From NCBI GenBank assembly GCA_038109305.1, contig JAYNIR010000004.1, positions 113,813-177,812 of the forward strand: 64,000 nt of DNA. Direction: 5' to 3'. Numbering within the stretch: the stretch's first letter is position 1; each line of letters starts with the position of its first letter. The DNA is from UBA1479 sp038109305 (GTDB taxonomy: Bacteria > Pseudomonadota > Alphaproteobacteria > Rhodospirillales > Casp-alpha2). This document shows, piece by piece, positions 25,023 to 32,695 of this stretch. The notes under the pieces were generated by a model. It was given only the letters and a program-made list of their open reading frames with translations, made no database searches and was not told the DNA's origin. The position numbers were made by a program, and so were the translations under genes.

Positions 25023-25883
25023 ATGACCATGACCATCGAAATTCCCGTCACCCCGCTCGACAATCCGCTGGCGGCGGAGGTCGTCGGCCTGGACCTATCG
25101 CAGGATCTGGCGCCCGAAACCGTCTACGGCCTGCACGCCGCTTGGATGGCCTATCCCGTTCTTGTCGTTCGCGGCCAGGGCGAGATGACCATCGATCAGC
25201 ACCTGGCCTATTCCCGCAACTTCGGCCAGTTGCGCAGCCACAGCGTCAAGGAAATCCTGCATCCGAAGTATCCGGAACTGCTGGTGCTGTCCAACATCGG
25301 GCGCGGCGGCTCGCAGCCCATCAACAACGGCGGCGCCTATTGGCATTCGGACATCACCTACGAAGCAGTCCCGCCCATGGGCTCGATCCTGCATGGATTG
25401 GTCACCCCGAAGGAAGGCGGCGACACGCTCTATGCCGACATGACCCGCGCCTATGACGCGCTGGATGCCGGCACCAAGGAACGGATCGACGGGCTCAAGG
25501 CCGTGCACACCTACCGCACACGGTACGAGGCGATGATGAACGACGGCGTACGGCCGAAAAAGACCGAGGAAGAATTGCAGCAGTGGCAGGACGTTGAACA
25601 TCCCATCGCCCGCACCCACCCGGAAACCGGCAAAAAGGCGATCTACGTCAACGAGGGCTTCACTGGGCGCATCGTCGGTTTGAGCGACAACGAATCCCGC
25701 GACCTTCTGGAAAAATTGTTCGAACACACGACCCAGGACCAATTCATCTACCGGCACAAGTGGCGCCAGGGCGACGTGGTGATGTGGGATAACCGCTGCA
25801 CCATGCACCGGGCAACGGACTACGACCTTTCCCAGGAACGCTCCATGCACCGCACCACCATCGAAGGCACGCGGCCCGTCTGA
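25023..25883 (+). CDS. TauD/TfdA family Fe(II)/2-oxoglutarate dioxygenase
   Basis: This 286-residue dioxygenase has the facial triad H-x-D in GGAYWHSDITYE (H108, D110) and a distal His in NRCTMHRATDY near residue 262, with the 2-oxoglutarate Arg in ERSMHRTTIEG. TauD enzymes hydroxylate taurine or related alkylsulfonates next to sulfur, releasing sulfite. Coupling with a TauT-type importer in one operon supports a sulfonate substrate, although TfdA-like enzymes acting on other carboxylates share the family. ATG 25023 is preferred; a second Met lies two codons on. Confidence 0.92.
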   Translation: MTMTIEIPVTPLDNPLAAEVVGLDLSQDLAPETVYGLHAAWMAYPVLVVRGQGEMTIDQHLAYSRNFGQLRSHSVKEILHPKYPELLVLSNIGRGGSQPINNGGAYWHSDITYEAVPPMGSILHGLVTPKEGGDTLYADMTRAYDALDAGTKERIDGLKAVHTYRTRYEAMMNDGVRPKKTEEELQQWQDVEHPIARTHPETGKKAIYVNEGFTGRIVGLSDNESRDLLEKLFEHTTQDQFIYRHKWRQGDVVMWDNRCTMHRATDYDLSQERSMHRTTIEGTRPV

Positions 25884-25945
25884 GATGGACCTTTCTTTTG
25901 CGCCGGGGGTTTATGAACGGCGCGTCACGCTAGGAGCAGTTACCC

Positions 25946-26635
25946 GTGCACGACTCGCGCCCCTTCAAATTTGTCACCTTCGACGCCTACATGGGCCTGA
26001 TGGACATCGGCGGCAGCATCCCGCCCGCGGTGGCTGACCGGCTCGCCCTGGATGGCGCCAAGTCTGGCGCGTTCACGGCGCTTTGGCGGGCGCAACAGAT
26101 GGCCCGCGCGGCGGCGAGCAATTCGCTGAAAAAGGGGCGCACCAGTTTCCGCAACTGTACAGCCATGGGCCTCGATTTCGCGCTCGCCAAGCACGGGCTC
26201 GACGCCGACGACGCCAAAAAGACGGCCCTAGTCGACGCCTGGGACCACATGACCGCCTGGCCCGACGCGGTCGAGGTCGTGGGCGCGATCAAGGCGCGCG
26301 GCTATCCCGTCGCCATCCTGTCCAACGGCGATCAGGACCAACTGGACGCCATTAACCAAAACGCCTTCGCCGGCGCCTTCGATCACGTGTTGTCGACGGA
26401 GGCGTCGGGGTATTACAAGCCACACCCGTCGGTCTATGAACTGCCCGGAAAACTCTTGGGCCTCAAGCGCGCCGAGATCCTGCATGTGGCGGGCTCCGGC
26501 GGCGACGTCCTGGGGGCGGAGGCCTTCGGCATGGCGTGCTATTGGTCCAACCGGGCGGGCGATCCGCCCGCCGACCCGGCCTACCCGCCCAGCTTCATGG
26601 GCGCCGACCTGCGTGGCCTATTGGAGATCCTGTAG
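25946..26635 (+). CDS. Haloacid dehalogenase type II (HAD superfamily) protein
   Basis: This 229-residue HAD protein resembles L-2-haloacid dehalogenases: nucleophile motif FVTFDAYMGLMD near residues 10-20, motif II ILSNGDQD near residue 130, Lys in GYYKPHPSVYEL and the last motif HVAGSGGDVLGAEAFGM. Motif I reads D-A-Y-M-G-L rather than the usual D-x-Y-G-T-L, so the residue after the turn is unusual and the substrate uncertain. Start is GTG 25946 with TAGGAG upstream. The preceding dioxygenase operon ends 62 bases before; co-transcription is possible. Confidence 0.85.
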   Translation: MHDSRPFKFVTFDAYMGLMDIGGSIPPAVADRLALDGAKSGAFTALWRAQQMARAAASNSLKKGRTSFRNCTAMGLDFALAKHGLDADDAKKTALVDAWDHMTAWPDAVEVVGAIKARGYPVAILSNGDQDQLDAINQNAFAGAFDHVLSTEASGYYKPHPSVYELPGKLLGLKRAEILHVAGSGGDVLGAEAFGMACYWSNRAGDPPADPAYPPSFMGADLRGLLEIL

Positions 26636-26825
26636 GCAAACCGGCTCTCCCGCCCGCCGCCCGCTGGCTTCCACGCCGCTGGCCGTCTGGCTTCTGATTT
26701 TTAAATATCATCATTGAATAGAATTCATTTTATGACTTTATTGGGCTGGGCTATCAGTGGTTCTGCCGGCATCGGGCCGGCTTTTTCAACGCCTGGTAAA
26801 TCCGGGCTACCCTTGGAGCATCCAA

Positions 26826-26936
26826 ATGCTTTCGCAGAAACCCGCCACCGCCGCCAACGTGAAGAAACCCGCCGCCCCCGCCGCCAAGCCGTCGGCCCCG
26901 GCCGCGAAACCGGCGGCGATCCCAAAAAAGAAATAG
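26826..26936 (+). CDS. Tiny Ala/Pro/Lys-rich basic peptide (36 aa)
   Basis: ATG 26826 has a GGAG seven to ten bases upstream and encodes 36 residues: LSQKPATAANVKKPAAPAAK followed by SAPAAKPAAIPKKK and TAG. The AAKP-type repeats resemble the lysine/alanine/proline tails of histone H1-like or PhaF-like proteins. A perfect 12-bp stem hairpin lies 56 bases downstream. The peptide is too short for family recognition; it could be a real small nucleoid or RNA-binding peptide, or the surviving tail of a lost gene. The rest of 26636-27199 holds no other gene. Confidence 0.4.
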   Translation: MLSQKPATAANVKKPAAPAAKPSAPAAKPAAIPKKK

Positions 26937-26992
26937 GGTTTCCATACCCCGCGCCGCGCGTCCAGGCGAGGCCGGGTGGCGTCCCAGTTAGC

Positions 26993-27024
26993 AAGGGGCC
27001 GCGGGTGCGGTACCGCGGCCCCTT
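26993..27024 (+). terminator. Strong GC hairpin, probable terminator
   Basis: AAGGGGCCGCGG pairs perfectly with CCGCGGCCCCTT around an eight-base loop. The following sequence (CGCGTTTCC) has only a short T run, so termination efficiency is uncertain. It ends the small-peptide transcript or the 21.3-26.6 kb operon. Confidence 0.6.
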
Positions 27025-27199
27025 CGCGTTTCCTGCGACTTTCCGGTGGGCCGACGCCCATTCTTCGGCATACCACCCGACATAGCCATGCACTGTGCGC
27101 ATGGTTGACGTGCCAACTTGGTTTTTATGTAGTGCAGCAATTTGGTGTATGAACAGGTCAATAATTCGACCTGCATCCTCTCCGAAAGTAGACCCGACC

Positions 27200-27418
27200 A
27201 TGACCACTCTGCAACCGGCCCTTTCCGCTCTCGACGCCGTGTCCTCGGCGAAAAGCATTTTCGACAGCGTCACCGGGCTGCTCGCCAGCCTTAACCGGGC
27301 GCTGATCGCCGACCGCGCGTTTCAGAGGCTGAGCGCGCTTTCCGACGCCCAGCTTGCCGCCCGCGGCATGACCCGCGACGACGTCAACCTGACGATCCAG
27401 CGCATTCTGGCCGGCTGA
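27200..27418 (+). CDS. Small DUF1127-like protein
   Basis: This 72-residue protein has a C-terminal RAFQRLSALSDAQLAARGMT segment followed by RDDVNLTIQRIL, the compact DUF1127/YjiS-like motif common in alphaproteobacteria, some members of which bind RNA or affect phosphate and C1 metabolism. ATG 27200 was chosen because upstream in-frame sequence is not protein-like. It stands alone. Confidence 0.75.
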   Translation: MTTLQPALSALDAVSSAKSIFDSVTGLLASLNRALIADRAFQRLSALSDAQLAARGMTRDDVNLTIQRILAG

Positions 27419-27573
27419 ATAAGCGGGCCCGTCAGGGACCTTTCGCGGGCTCTGCCGTTCCCTCCGCGTTTCTCCCCGCTCGTACCATCGGCCCCCCAGG
27501 AGCCTGTTTTAATGCGCCCGCCAATGCCATGATAGCCTTTCCTCCCGGCGGCACAGGAAAGGACCGATCCGCC

Positions 27574-28086
27574 ATGTCTTTGCGATCTCTGATTTCCGGG
27601 CTTTTGGCCGCGGCGTCGGTCTGCGTCCTGATCCTGACGGGCCCCGCGCCTCCGGCCCGGGCCGCGGACGGCGGCGACTACGGCGCCTTCAAGTTCTACA
27701 GCGTCAAGGCCAAGTTCGATGACGTGAAGTTCGATCTGGAAAACGCCTTAGTGTCGCGGGGCTTCAAGGTCGACCACCACGGCTTCATCGGCAAGATGCT
27801 CGACCGCACGGGCCCGGACGTGGGCGACACCACGCCGATCTATAAAAACGCGGAATACTTCGTCTTCTGTTCGGCGACGCTGTCCCGGAACGCGCTCAAG
27901 GCCGACCGGCGGAACATCGGCTTCTGCCCCTATGTGGTGACGATCTATCACACTGTCGAAGACCCGGGCACGGTCGTCGTCGGTTACCGGCGGGTCGACG
28001 TGCTGGGATCGGAGGGGTCCAAGAAAGCGATGGAAGCCGTCAACAAGGTGCTGGACGGCATCGCCCGCGAGGCTACGGGGCAGTAG
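27574..28086 (+). CDS. DUF302 domain-containing exported protein
   Basis: This 170-residue protein has a signal peptide (residues 1-30, ending PARA) and a mature DUF302-like domain: FKFYSVKAKFDDVKFDLENA, LVSRGFKVDHHGFIGKML, the hydrophobic AEYFVFCSATLSRNALKAD and GFCPYVVTIYHTVEDPGTV. An AGGAAAGGA site precedes ATG 27574. DUF302 proteins are small alpha/beta periplasmic proteins of unclear role; some occur with sulfur-oxidation or heavy-metal genes. It is followed by a repeat-rich spacer. Confidence 0.82.
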   Translation: MSLRSLISGLLAAASVCVLILTGPAPPARAADGGDYGAFKFYSVKAKFDDVKFDLENALVSRGFKVDHHGFIGKMLDRTGPDVGDTTPIYKNAEYFVFCSATLSRNALKADRRNIGFCPYVVTIYHTVEDPGTVVVGYRRVDVLGSEGSKKAMEAVNKVLDGIAREATGQ

Positions 28087-28102
28087 GCTTTCAAAGCAGA
28101 AC

Positions 28103-28175
28103 CGTCATTCCCGCGAAGGTGGGAATCCATTTTTCGACGGATTTAGCCGGACCCCCGCGTATGCGGGAGTGACGG
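28103..28175. repeat. Intergenic repeat module A, copy 1
   Basis: CGTCATTCCCGCGAAGG opens and CCCCGCGTATGCGGGAGTGACGG closes an imperfect palindrome of about 73 bases. A second copy lies at 30942-31015. The GTCATTCCCGCG-type ends are those of a widespread non-coding repeat of proteobacterial genomes. It is immediately followed by module B. Confidence 0.75.
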
Positions 28176-28196
28176 AGTTGTTTCAGCGTCCTTCTT

Positions 28197-28264
28197 CTCA
28201 CCGTCTCACCGCCTCTGTGGTTCAAACTTTTTTAAGGTAAACACAGAGACAGTGAGGCAGTGAG
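28197..28264. repeat. Intergenic repeat module B, copy 1
   Basis: The inverted repeat begins CTCACCGTCTCACCG and GCCTCTGTGGTT and returns as ACACAGAGACAGTGAGGCAGTGAG around a T-rich centre. The second copy is at 31036-31099, again about 21 bases after module A, so A and B move or are maintained together. Confidence 0.72.
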
Positions 28265-28303
28265 CGGTCTCGATTGACCGGCAAACTGGAACCGCTCGGT
28301 GAG

Positions 28304-28424
28304 CTCCGTGATTTCTCTGTGTGCTCTGTGTTCTATTACCAAGAAGAAACACAGCACCAGCCTTTATGCGTTCGACTTACTAATAGGTCACAGAGACCAC
28401 AGAGGAGACACAAAGGACACGGAG
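28304..28424. repeat. Third inverted repeat of CACAGAG type
   Basis: CTCCGTGATTTCTCTGTG at the left pairs imperfectly with CACAAAGGACACGGAG at the right across about 120 bases. It shares the CACAGAG vocabulary with module B but not its exact sequence. It fills the space up to the comA-like gene, so 28087-28428 holds only repeats. Confidence 0.55.
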
Positions 28425-28428
28425 AAAA

Positions 28429-29232
28429 TTACTCCGCCGCCTTGGTCCGTTCCGTCGGGCCGATGACGGAAAGCCCGCACCTTAGGGCCTCCGTCTCCAT
28501 CACGTCGTCGGGCATGACATTGGCTAGGTTCGCGTTCAGGCCGAATTCGGTCATCAGGAACTTTTTAAGCTCATAGACGTCCGACAGCGTCGTGCCCTTG
28601 ATCCACGGTCCGGTCAGTTCCAGCAGCGTTTTTTTCAGGTTCAGCCCGGCTTTCAGCTTCGCCAGCATTTCCCGGTTGGGCTTGCCGTCCAAAACCAGTT
28701 CCGCGCCTTCAACCAGGACCACGTCCGCCCCCGCCTCGAAACAGATGTTGGCCTGATTGATCAGGTCATCCGCCGACTGCATTTCGACCTTCGATCCGAC
28801 CTCGCCGTGGACTTCCATGCCGCACTGGATGGCGAGCTTGATCATCCTGGCCCGCTCGTCGTCGTTCAGCGGAACGCAGTTGTCAGAAATTTCGAGCGCG
28901 TCGAAGCCCAAGCGCTTGGCCTCGTCGAAAAACGACTGCATCCCGTCCCAGCCCTGGGTCGCGAAGACGTATTCGGAAAACTGCCCGCCCAAAAACGGCG
29001 TCACCCCGTGCTGCTTGTACATGTCCAGCTTGTTGACCAAATAGGATTCCGAATAAAGCCGGGCGGTGCCGACAACGATCTTCACCAGGTCCACATAGGG
29101 CGCAAGCAGATCCATGTAATCCCGGGCCCGGCCGATGGGCAGGCCCCAGTCCATCATCATGGTGATGCCCGTGTGTCGAGGCTTTTTGCTGCGTTCCGCC
29201 GGAAGCGGCACCATCGAGAAAGGCTCAGTCAT
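28429..29232 (-). CDS. Phosphosulfolactate synthase (ComA) family protein
   Basis: This 267-residue TIM-barrel protein of the ComA family has HTGITMMMDWGLPIGRARDY with the opening barrel strand, YVDLVKIVVGTARLY, LGFDALEISDNCVPLNDDER, VHGEVGSKVE with the catalytic-region Glu/Lys, and DVVLVEGAELV. ComA adds sulfite to phosphoenolpyruvate to give (R)-phosphosulfolactate, the first step of coenzyme M synthesis in methanogens, and a homologue acts in bacterial coenzyme M synthesis. No other CoM gene is adjacent; instead two sulfatases and a TauD-like gene follow upstream on the same strand. Function could therefore be sulfolactate synthesis or a diverged aldolase reaction run in a catabolic direction. 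Confidence 0.85.
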   Translation of the reverse strand: MTEPFSMVPLPAERSKKPRHTGITMMMDWGLPIGRARDYMDLLAPYVDLVKIVVGTARLYSESYLVNKLDMYKQHGVTPFLGGQFSEYVFATQGWDGMQSFFDEAKRLGFDALEISDNCVPLNDDERARMIKLAIQCGMEVHGEVGSKVEMQSADDLINQANICFEAGADVVLVEGAELVLDGKPNREMLAKLKAGLNLKKTLLELTGPWIKGTTLSDVYELKKFLMTEFGLNANLANVMPDDVMETEALRCGLSVIGPTERTKAAE

Positions 29233-29378
29233 CTTAATCTCCGATTATGCGGCGTTCGCCTTCATATGAACTCTGTACCAGTAAAAGTCTCGACGCAAAA
29301 AACAGTCTAACGAAGTTAGTCGAACATGGGTCGCAAACCCCGAGCGGGCATAATAATGCCCGCGACGACGTGTTTGCG

Positions 29379-30845
29379 CTAATCAAACATAGGAGTTACG
29401 CCGGGCGGAACCGAAAATCCCAGGTCGCCCCGCTTGATGATCGCGTCCTTGCCGCCGTTTGCCACGATCATCCGGGCCTGGGTTTCGCGAGCCGCCGCGT
29501 CGACCGCCGCCGGGTTGCAGACCTTGTGCAGATCGGCCATCAACTCGACGATGACGTTCTGATGCCCGCCAGCCTGGACCAGGTCGTTCAGTTCGTCGGG
29601 GTCGTCGGCCAGGTTGAACAGTTGGTCCGGATAGTCGTCGTCCTCGTAATGCACGAACTTGAAATCGCCACGCCGGATCAGGAAGGCCGCAACCTTGGAC
29701 CCCATGCCGTGGTATTCGGAAAACGCGATGCGGTCGCTTTCCGCACCGTCGGCGATGTCCGCGAGGCAGGTGCCCGACATGTCGGCGGCGATGGTGTCGT
29801 TATCGGCCGCGCCGACACACTTCATGATGAAGGGATAGATGTCGTTGAAGTCGACGGGCGTCTTGACCGCGTGGCCTTCGAGCAAGTCGTCGCCGGCGAT
29901 GATCAGTGGCACGGCGGCGGCTTCCTCGTACATCACGCTTTTTCCCCACGCGCCCCGCGTGCCCATGTTGTCGCCGTGGTCGGATGTGTAGAGGATGCGC
30001 GTGTCGGGCATCAGTTCGGCGTCTTCCAGCGCCTGGATCACAAGCCCCACCTGTTGATCCATGAAGGTGATGAGACCCAGGTAGCCGGCCTGCGCCCGCT
30101 TGACCTTGTCCATGTCTTCGAAGTGTTCGTCGTAGGCGAAAATTTTTCGGTATTCGTCGATGTAGGGGTGGATCGGCGTCGTGCGCTTGTCGTAGAGCTT
30201 GGGCGGCGCCAGGTCGCGGTTGTAATAGCGGTAGAAATGTTCCGACGGTGCCGTCAGCGGAAAATGCGGCGCGACCAGCGAGACGAACAGCACCCAGGGC
30301 TTGTCCTTGTATTTCGGCGCCTCCTCGAAAATCCAGGTCTGCGCGGCGGCGGCGATGTCCCGGTCGTATCGCGTGTACATGCTTTCGCCGGGCCCGGCCA
30401 TTTTCGCCATCTTCCATGAGGCGCCCCGCTTGGGCGTGTCCTCGTCGCGGATCAGGCCCAAGAGGTCACCCTTGCCGTCGATGATGTGCATGGCGATCTG
30501 TTCGTCGGCAAAGCCGTTGTCGTCGTCGTTCGATCGGAAATGCAGCTTGCCGATGGAAACGGTCTGATGCCCACGGGCACGCAGCAGCGCGTGCCAGTTG
30601 GGGTCGGCCCCGGTGAACGGCGTCGCATTGTCCCAAGCGCCGATTTCGTGGACGTAGCGCCCGGTGGCGAAGCCCGCCCGCGCCGGCACGCACACCGGGC
30701 AGGTGGTGTAGGCGGCGTCGAACTTGGTGCCGGTGGAGGCCAGCCAGTCGATGTTCGGCGTGTGGATGAAATTGTGGCCGTAACAACCGGTGACGGACCG
30801 CGTGTGCTCGTCCGACATGAATATGACCAGGTTCTTGGGCTCCAT
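29379..30845 (-). CDS. Sulfatase A (formylglycine-dependent, alkaline phosphatase fold)
   Basis: This 488-residue type I sulfatase has the N-terminal metal site NLVIFMSDEHTRSVTGCYG, the maturation motif CVPARAGFATGR (C-x-P-x-R, Cys converted to formylglycine by FGE), SIGKLHFRS, and the second metal site ILYTSDHGDNMGTRG. There is no signal peptide, so it is cytoplasmic and should act on an imported small sulfate ester. It is nearest to choline-sulfatase-like and phosphonate-monoester-hydrolase-like branches. It lies 146 bases upstream of comA on the same strand, with the shared AAAACTATATAG motif 54 bases before its start. Confidence 0.92.
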   Translation of the reverse strand: MEPKNLVIFMSDEHTRSVTGCYGHNFIHTPNIDWLASTGTKFDAAYTTCPVCVPARAGFATGRYVHEIGAWDNATPFTGADPNWHALLRARGHQTVSIGKLHFRSNDDDNGFADEQIAMHIIDGKGDLLGLIRDEDTPKRGASWKMAKMAGPGESMYTRYDRDIAAAAQTWIFEEAPKYKDKPWVLFVSLVAPHFPLTAPSEHFYRYYNRDLAPPKLYDKRTTPIHPYIDEYRKIFAYDEHFEDMDKVKRAQAGYLGLITFMDQQVGLVIQALEDAELMPDTRILYTSDHGDNMGTRGAWGKSVMYEEAAAVPLIIAGDDLLEGHAVKTPVDFNDIYPFIMKCVGAADNDTIAADMSGTCLADIADGAESDRIAFSEYHGMGSKVAAFLIRRGDFKFVHYEDDDYPDQLFNLADDPDELNDLVQAGGHQNVIVELMADLHKVCNPAAVDAAARETQARMIVANGGKDAIIKRGDLGFSVPPGVTPMFD

Positions 30846-30898
30846 GGGGCGCTGTTCCGGAAAGTCTTTTTGATGGCTAGTTAAATCGATTGGGCGGC

Positions 30899-30910
30899 AA
30901 AACTATATAG
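30899..30910 (-). promoter_or_regulatory. Shared 12-base AT-rich motif upstream of sulfatase A
   Basis: AAAACTATATAG, the same 12-mer as at 21049-21060, lies 54 bases upstream of sulfatase A; this copy extends to the palindrome ACTATATAGT. On the minus strand it forms a TATATA -10 with a TTGGCA -35 about 16 bases further upstream. It is thus a plausible promoter, and the shared sequence suggests common control of the aconitase X and sulfatase/ComA operons. Confidence 0.5.
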
Positions 30911-30941
30911 TGATCTCGGCGCGCCTGCCAATCGGCAAACT

Positions 30942-31015
30942 GTCACTCCCGCGAACGCGGGAGTCCAACCCCTATACCTGTCGGACTGGACCCCCGCGTG
31001 CGCGGGGGTGACGGA
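30942..31015. repeat. Intergenic repeat module A, copy 2
   Basis: GTCACTCCCGCGAACGCGGG opens and CCCCGCGTGCGCGGGGGTGACGGA closes the palindrome. Compared with copy 1 at 28103-28175, both arms carry paired changes that keep base pairing, which suggests selection for, or birth by, a hairpin structure. It is followed by module B copy 2. Confidence 0.72.
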
Positions 31016-31035
31016 ATTTTCCCGATTTTCTTCAC

Positions 31036-31099
31036 CTCACTGTCTCACCGTCTCTGTGGTTTCCATATTTTTTAACCACAGAGGCAATGAGGCCGTGAG
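31036..31099. repeat. Intergenic repeat module B, copy 2
   Basis: CTCACTGTCTCACCGTCTCT then GTGGTT and a T-rich centre return as AACCACAGAGGCAATGAGG and CCGTGAG. It matches the arms of copy 1 (28197-28264) and ends 15 bases before the stop of sulfatase B, so it may also act as its transcript end. Confidence 0.7.
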
Positions 31100-31113
31100 A
31101 TTTTGTTTACGGC

Positions 31114-32670
31114 CTACAGTTCAAACGGCGTCGGCTCGACGAACGGATAGCGGGCCGCACCCTTGACGCCTACGGCCGACGAATTCCGCACGTAGCGCTT
31201 TTCGTCGCCGGCCCGGGCGACGAAGGCGTAATCCGGGGCGCCGTCCGTCGCCTTTTGGATGAACAGCCGTTCCTTCTGGCTTTGCAGGCAGGCCGCATTG
31301 ACCGCCTCCGGGTCCCAGTCCGCCATCAGCTCGACATACAGCTTGGCCTCGATGTCCACCGTCGCCGCCTGGCCCGCGATGTTGGTCGCTTCCAGCGGAT
31401 CGTTCGCCAGGTCGTACATCAGGGGCGGATGGCCGTGGGTGTAGATGTATTTGTAATTGTCGCGGCGGATCATGCGGCACGGCACCGAGACGCCCTCGCC
31501 GGTGTATTCGGATACGACCACGTTGTCCCAACCCCCGCCGTCGCCGGAAAGCAGCCCGGTGAGCGAATGCCCGTCCAGGTCCGAAATCGCCTCCCAGTCC
31601 CCGCCGTCCGTGGCGAAATCCATGAACGTCGGCAGGAAGTCGACCAGCGAGACCAGTTCCTTCCGCCGCGCGGGCTTGAACCGTCCGGGCGCCCGGAACA
31701 CGAACGGGATGCCGATGGAGGGCTCGTAGAAATACTGTTTGAACCAGGCCCCCCGCTCGCCCAGCATTTCGCCGTGATCCGACGTCAGCACGACGACGGT
31801 GTTTTCCGACAGGTCCATTTCCTCAAGCACCGCCATGATCCGCCCGACCTTGTCGTCGAGATAACTAGTCATGCCGTAATAGGCATGGCGCGCGTTGCGC
31901 ACGTGATCGTCGGTGATGGTCAGCAAATCCTGGGCGTGGCCGTAATGCAGCATGCGGCTCATTTCGTCCTGGTCCTCGACCGCGATGGGCGCGACCTTAG
32001 GCATGTCGATTTCGTCGTGATCGTAAAGATCCCAGTATTTCTGCTGTGTCACGAAGGGCGAATGCGGATGGGTGAAGGATATCCACATCAGGAAAGGATT
32101 TTCCCGATTGAACCGCGCCAGGTCGTAAAGCTTCTGGATGCCCGCGTGTTCGACCTCATCGTCGTAATCGATCTGCAATGATCGCTTGCACACCCCGGCC
32201 TCAACCACCGCGCGGGGATTGATGCCCGTCGGCCGGTACCGCTCGCCGGTGATCCAATCGGGCGTCCACGCGAAGTTGGCGGGATAAATGTCCGTCGTGA
32301 TGCGTTCGGTAAAGCCGTGCACCTGATCGGGCCCGATGAAGTGCATCTTGCCGCAGAGCACCGTGTGATACCCCGCATTGCGCAGGTAGTGCGCCAAGGT
32401 CGGCACGGCGGCGGGCAGCTCGATGGCGTTGTCCCACTGGGCGATCTTCGACGTATGCCGCCCGGTCAGCATCGACATGCGCGACGGCACGCACAGCGGG
32501 AAGTTGGTGTATCCCTGTTCGAACACCACGCCTTTGGCGGCAAGTTTCGCCATGTGCGGCGCCTTCACCATCGGATGGCCCATGAACGGCAGGGCCCCCG
32601 CCGTCATCTGGTCCAGCTGGATCACCAAGATATTCGGCGCGTTCTTATTGGCTTTCGGCGTGTCACTCAT
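31114..32670 (-). CDS. Sulfatase B (choline-sulfatase-like)
   Basis: This 518-residue cytoplasmic type I sulfatase has NILVIQLDQMTAGALPFMG at the first metal site, the formylglycine motif CVPSRMSMLTGR, VLCGKMHFIGPDQVHGF, and VVVLTSDHGEMLGERGAW at the second metal site. The GPDQxHGF region and overall pattern are close to BetC choline-sulfatases, which release sulfate and choline. CAT 32668-32670 is the family-like start (SDTPKANKNAPNILV). It is followed upstream by a TauD/TfdA-type gene with a 25-base gap. The substrate is likely an osmolyte-type sulfate ester, an inference from family. Confidence 0.92.
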   Translation of the reverse strand: MSDTPKANKNAPNILVIQLDQMTAGALPFMGHPMVKAPHMAKLAAKGVVFEQGYTNFPLCVPSRMSMLTGRHTSKIAQWDNAIELPAAVPTLAHYLRNAGYHTVLCGKMHFIGPDQVHGFTERITTDIYPANFAWTPDWITGERYRPTGINPRAVVEAGVCKRSLQIDYDDEVEHAGIQKLYDLARFNRENPFLMWISFTHPHSPFVTQQKYWDLYDHDEIDMPKVAPIAVEDQDEMSRMLHYGHAQDLLTITDDHVRNARHAYYGMTSYLDDKVGRIMAVLEEMDLSENTVVVLTSDHGEMLGERGAWFKQYFYEPSIGIPFVFRAPGRFKPARRKELVSLVDFLPTFMDFATDGGDWEAISDLDGHSLTGLLSGDGGGWDNVVVSEYTGEGVSVPCRMIRRDNYKYIYTHGHPPLMYDLANDPLEATNIAGQAATVDIEAKLYVELMADWDPEAVNAACLQSQKERLFIQKATDGAPDYAFVARAGDEKRYVRNSSAVGVKGAARYPFVEPTPFEL

Positions 32671-32695
32671 GATGTCGTCTCCCGGCAATTCCCGC

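Noticed and set aside
26725..27273. Minus-strand open frame of 182 codons across the 26.7-27.3 kb gap
   Set aside because: It runs through the terminator hairpin and the start of the DUF1127-like gene, and has no protein-like segments.
28103..28424. Possible CRISPR or tandem repeat array
   Set aside because: The repeats are inverted, not regularly spaced direct repeats with unique spacers, and no cas genes are present.
29247..30419. Plus-strand open frame of 390 codons opposite sulfatase A
   Set aside because: It is a shadow frame; the sulfatase reading is definitive.
31255..32181. Plus-strand frame of 308 codons opposite sulfatase B
   Set aside because: It is a shadow frame of a well-supported sulfatase.
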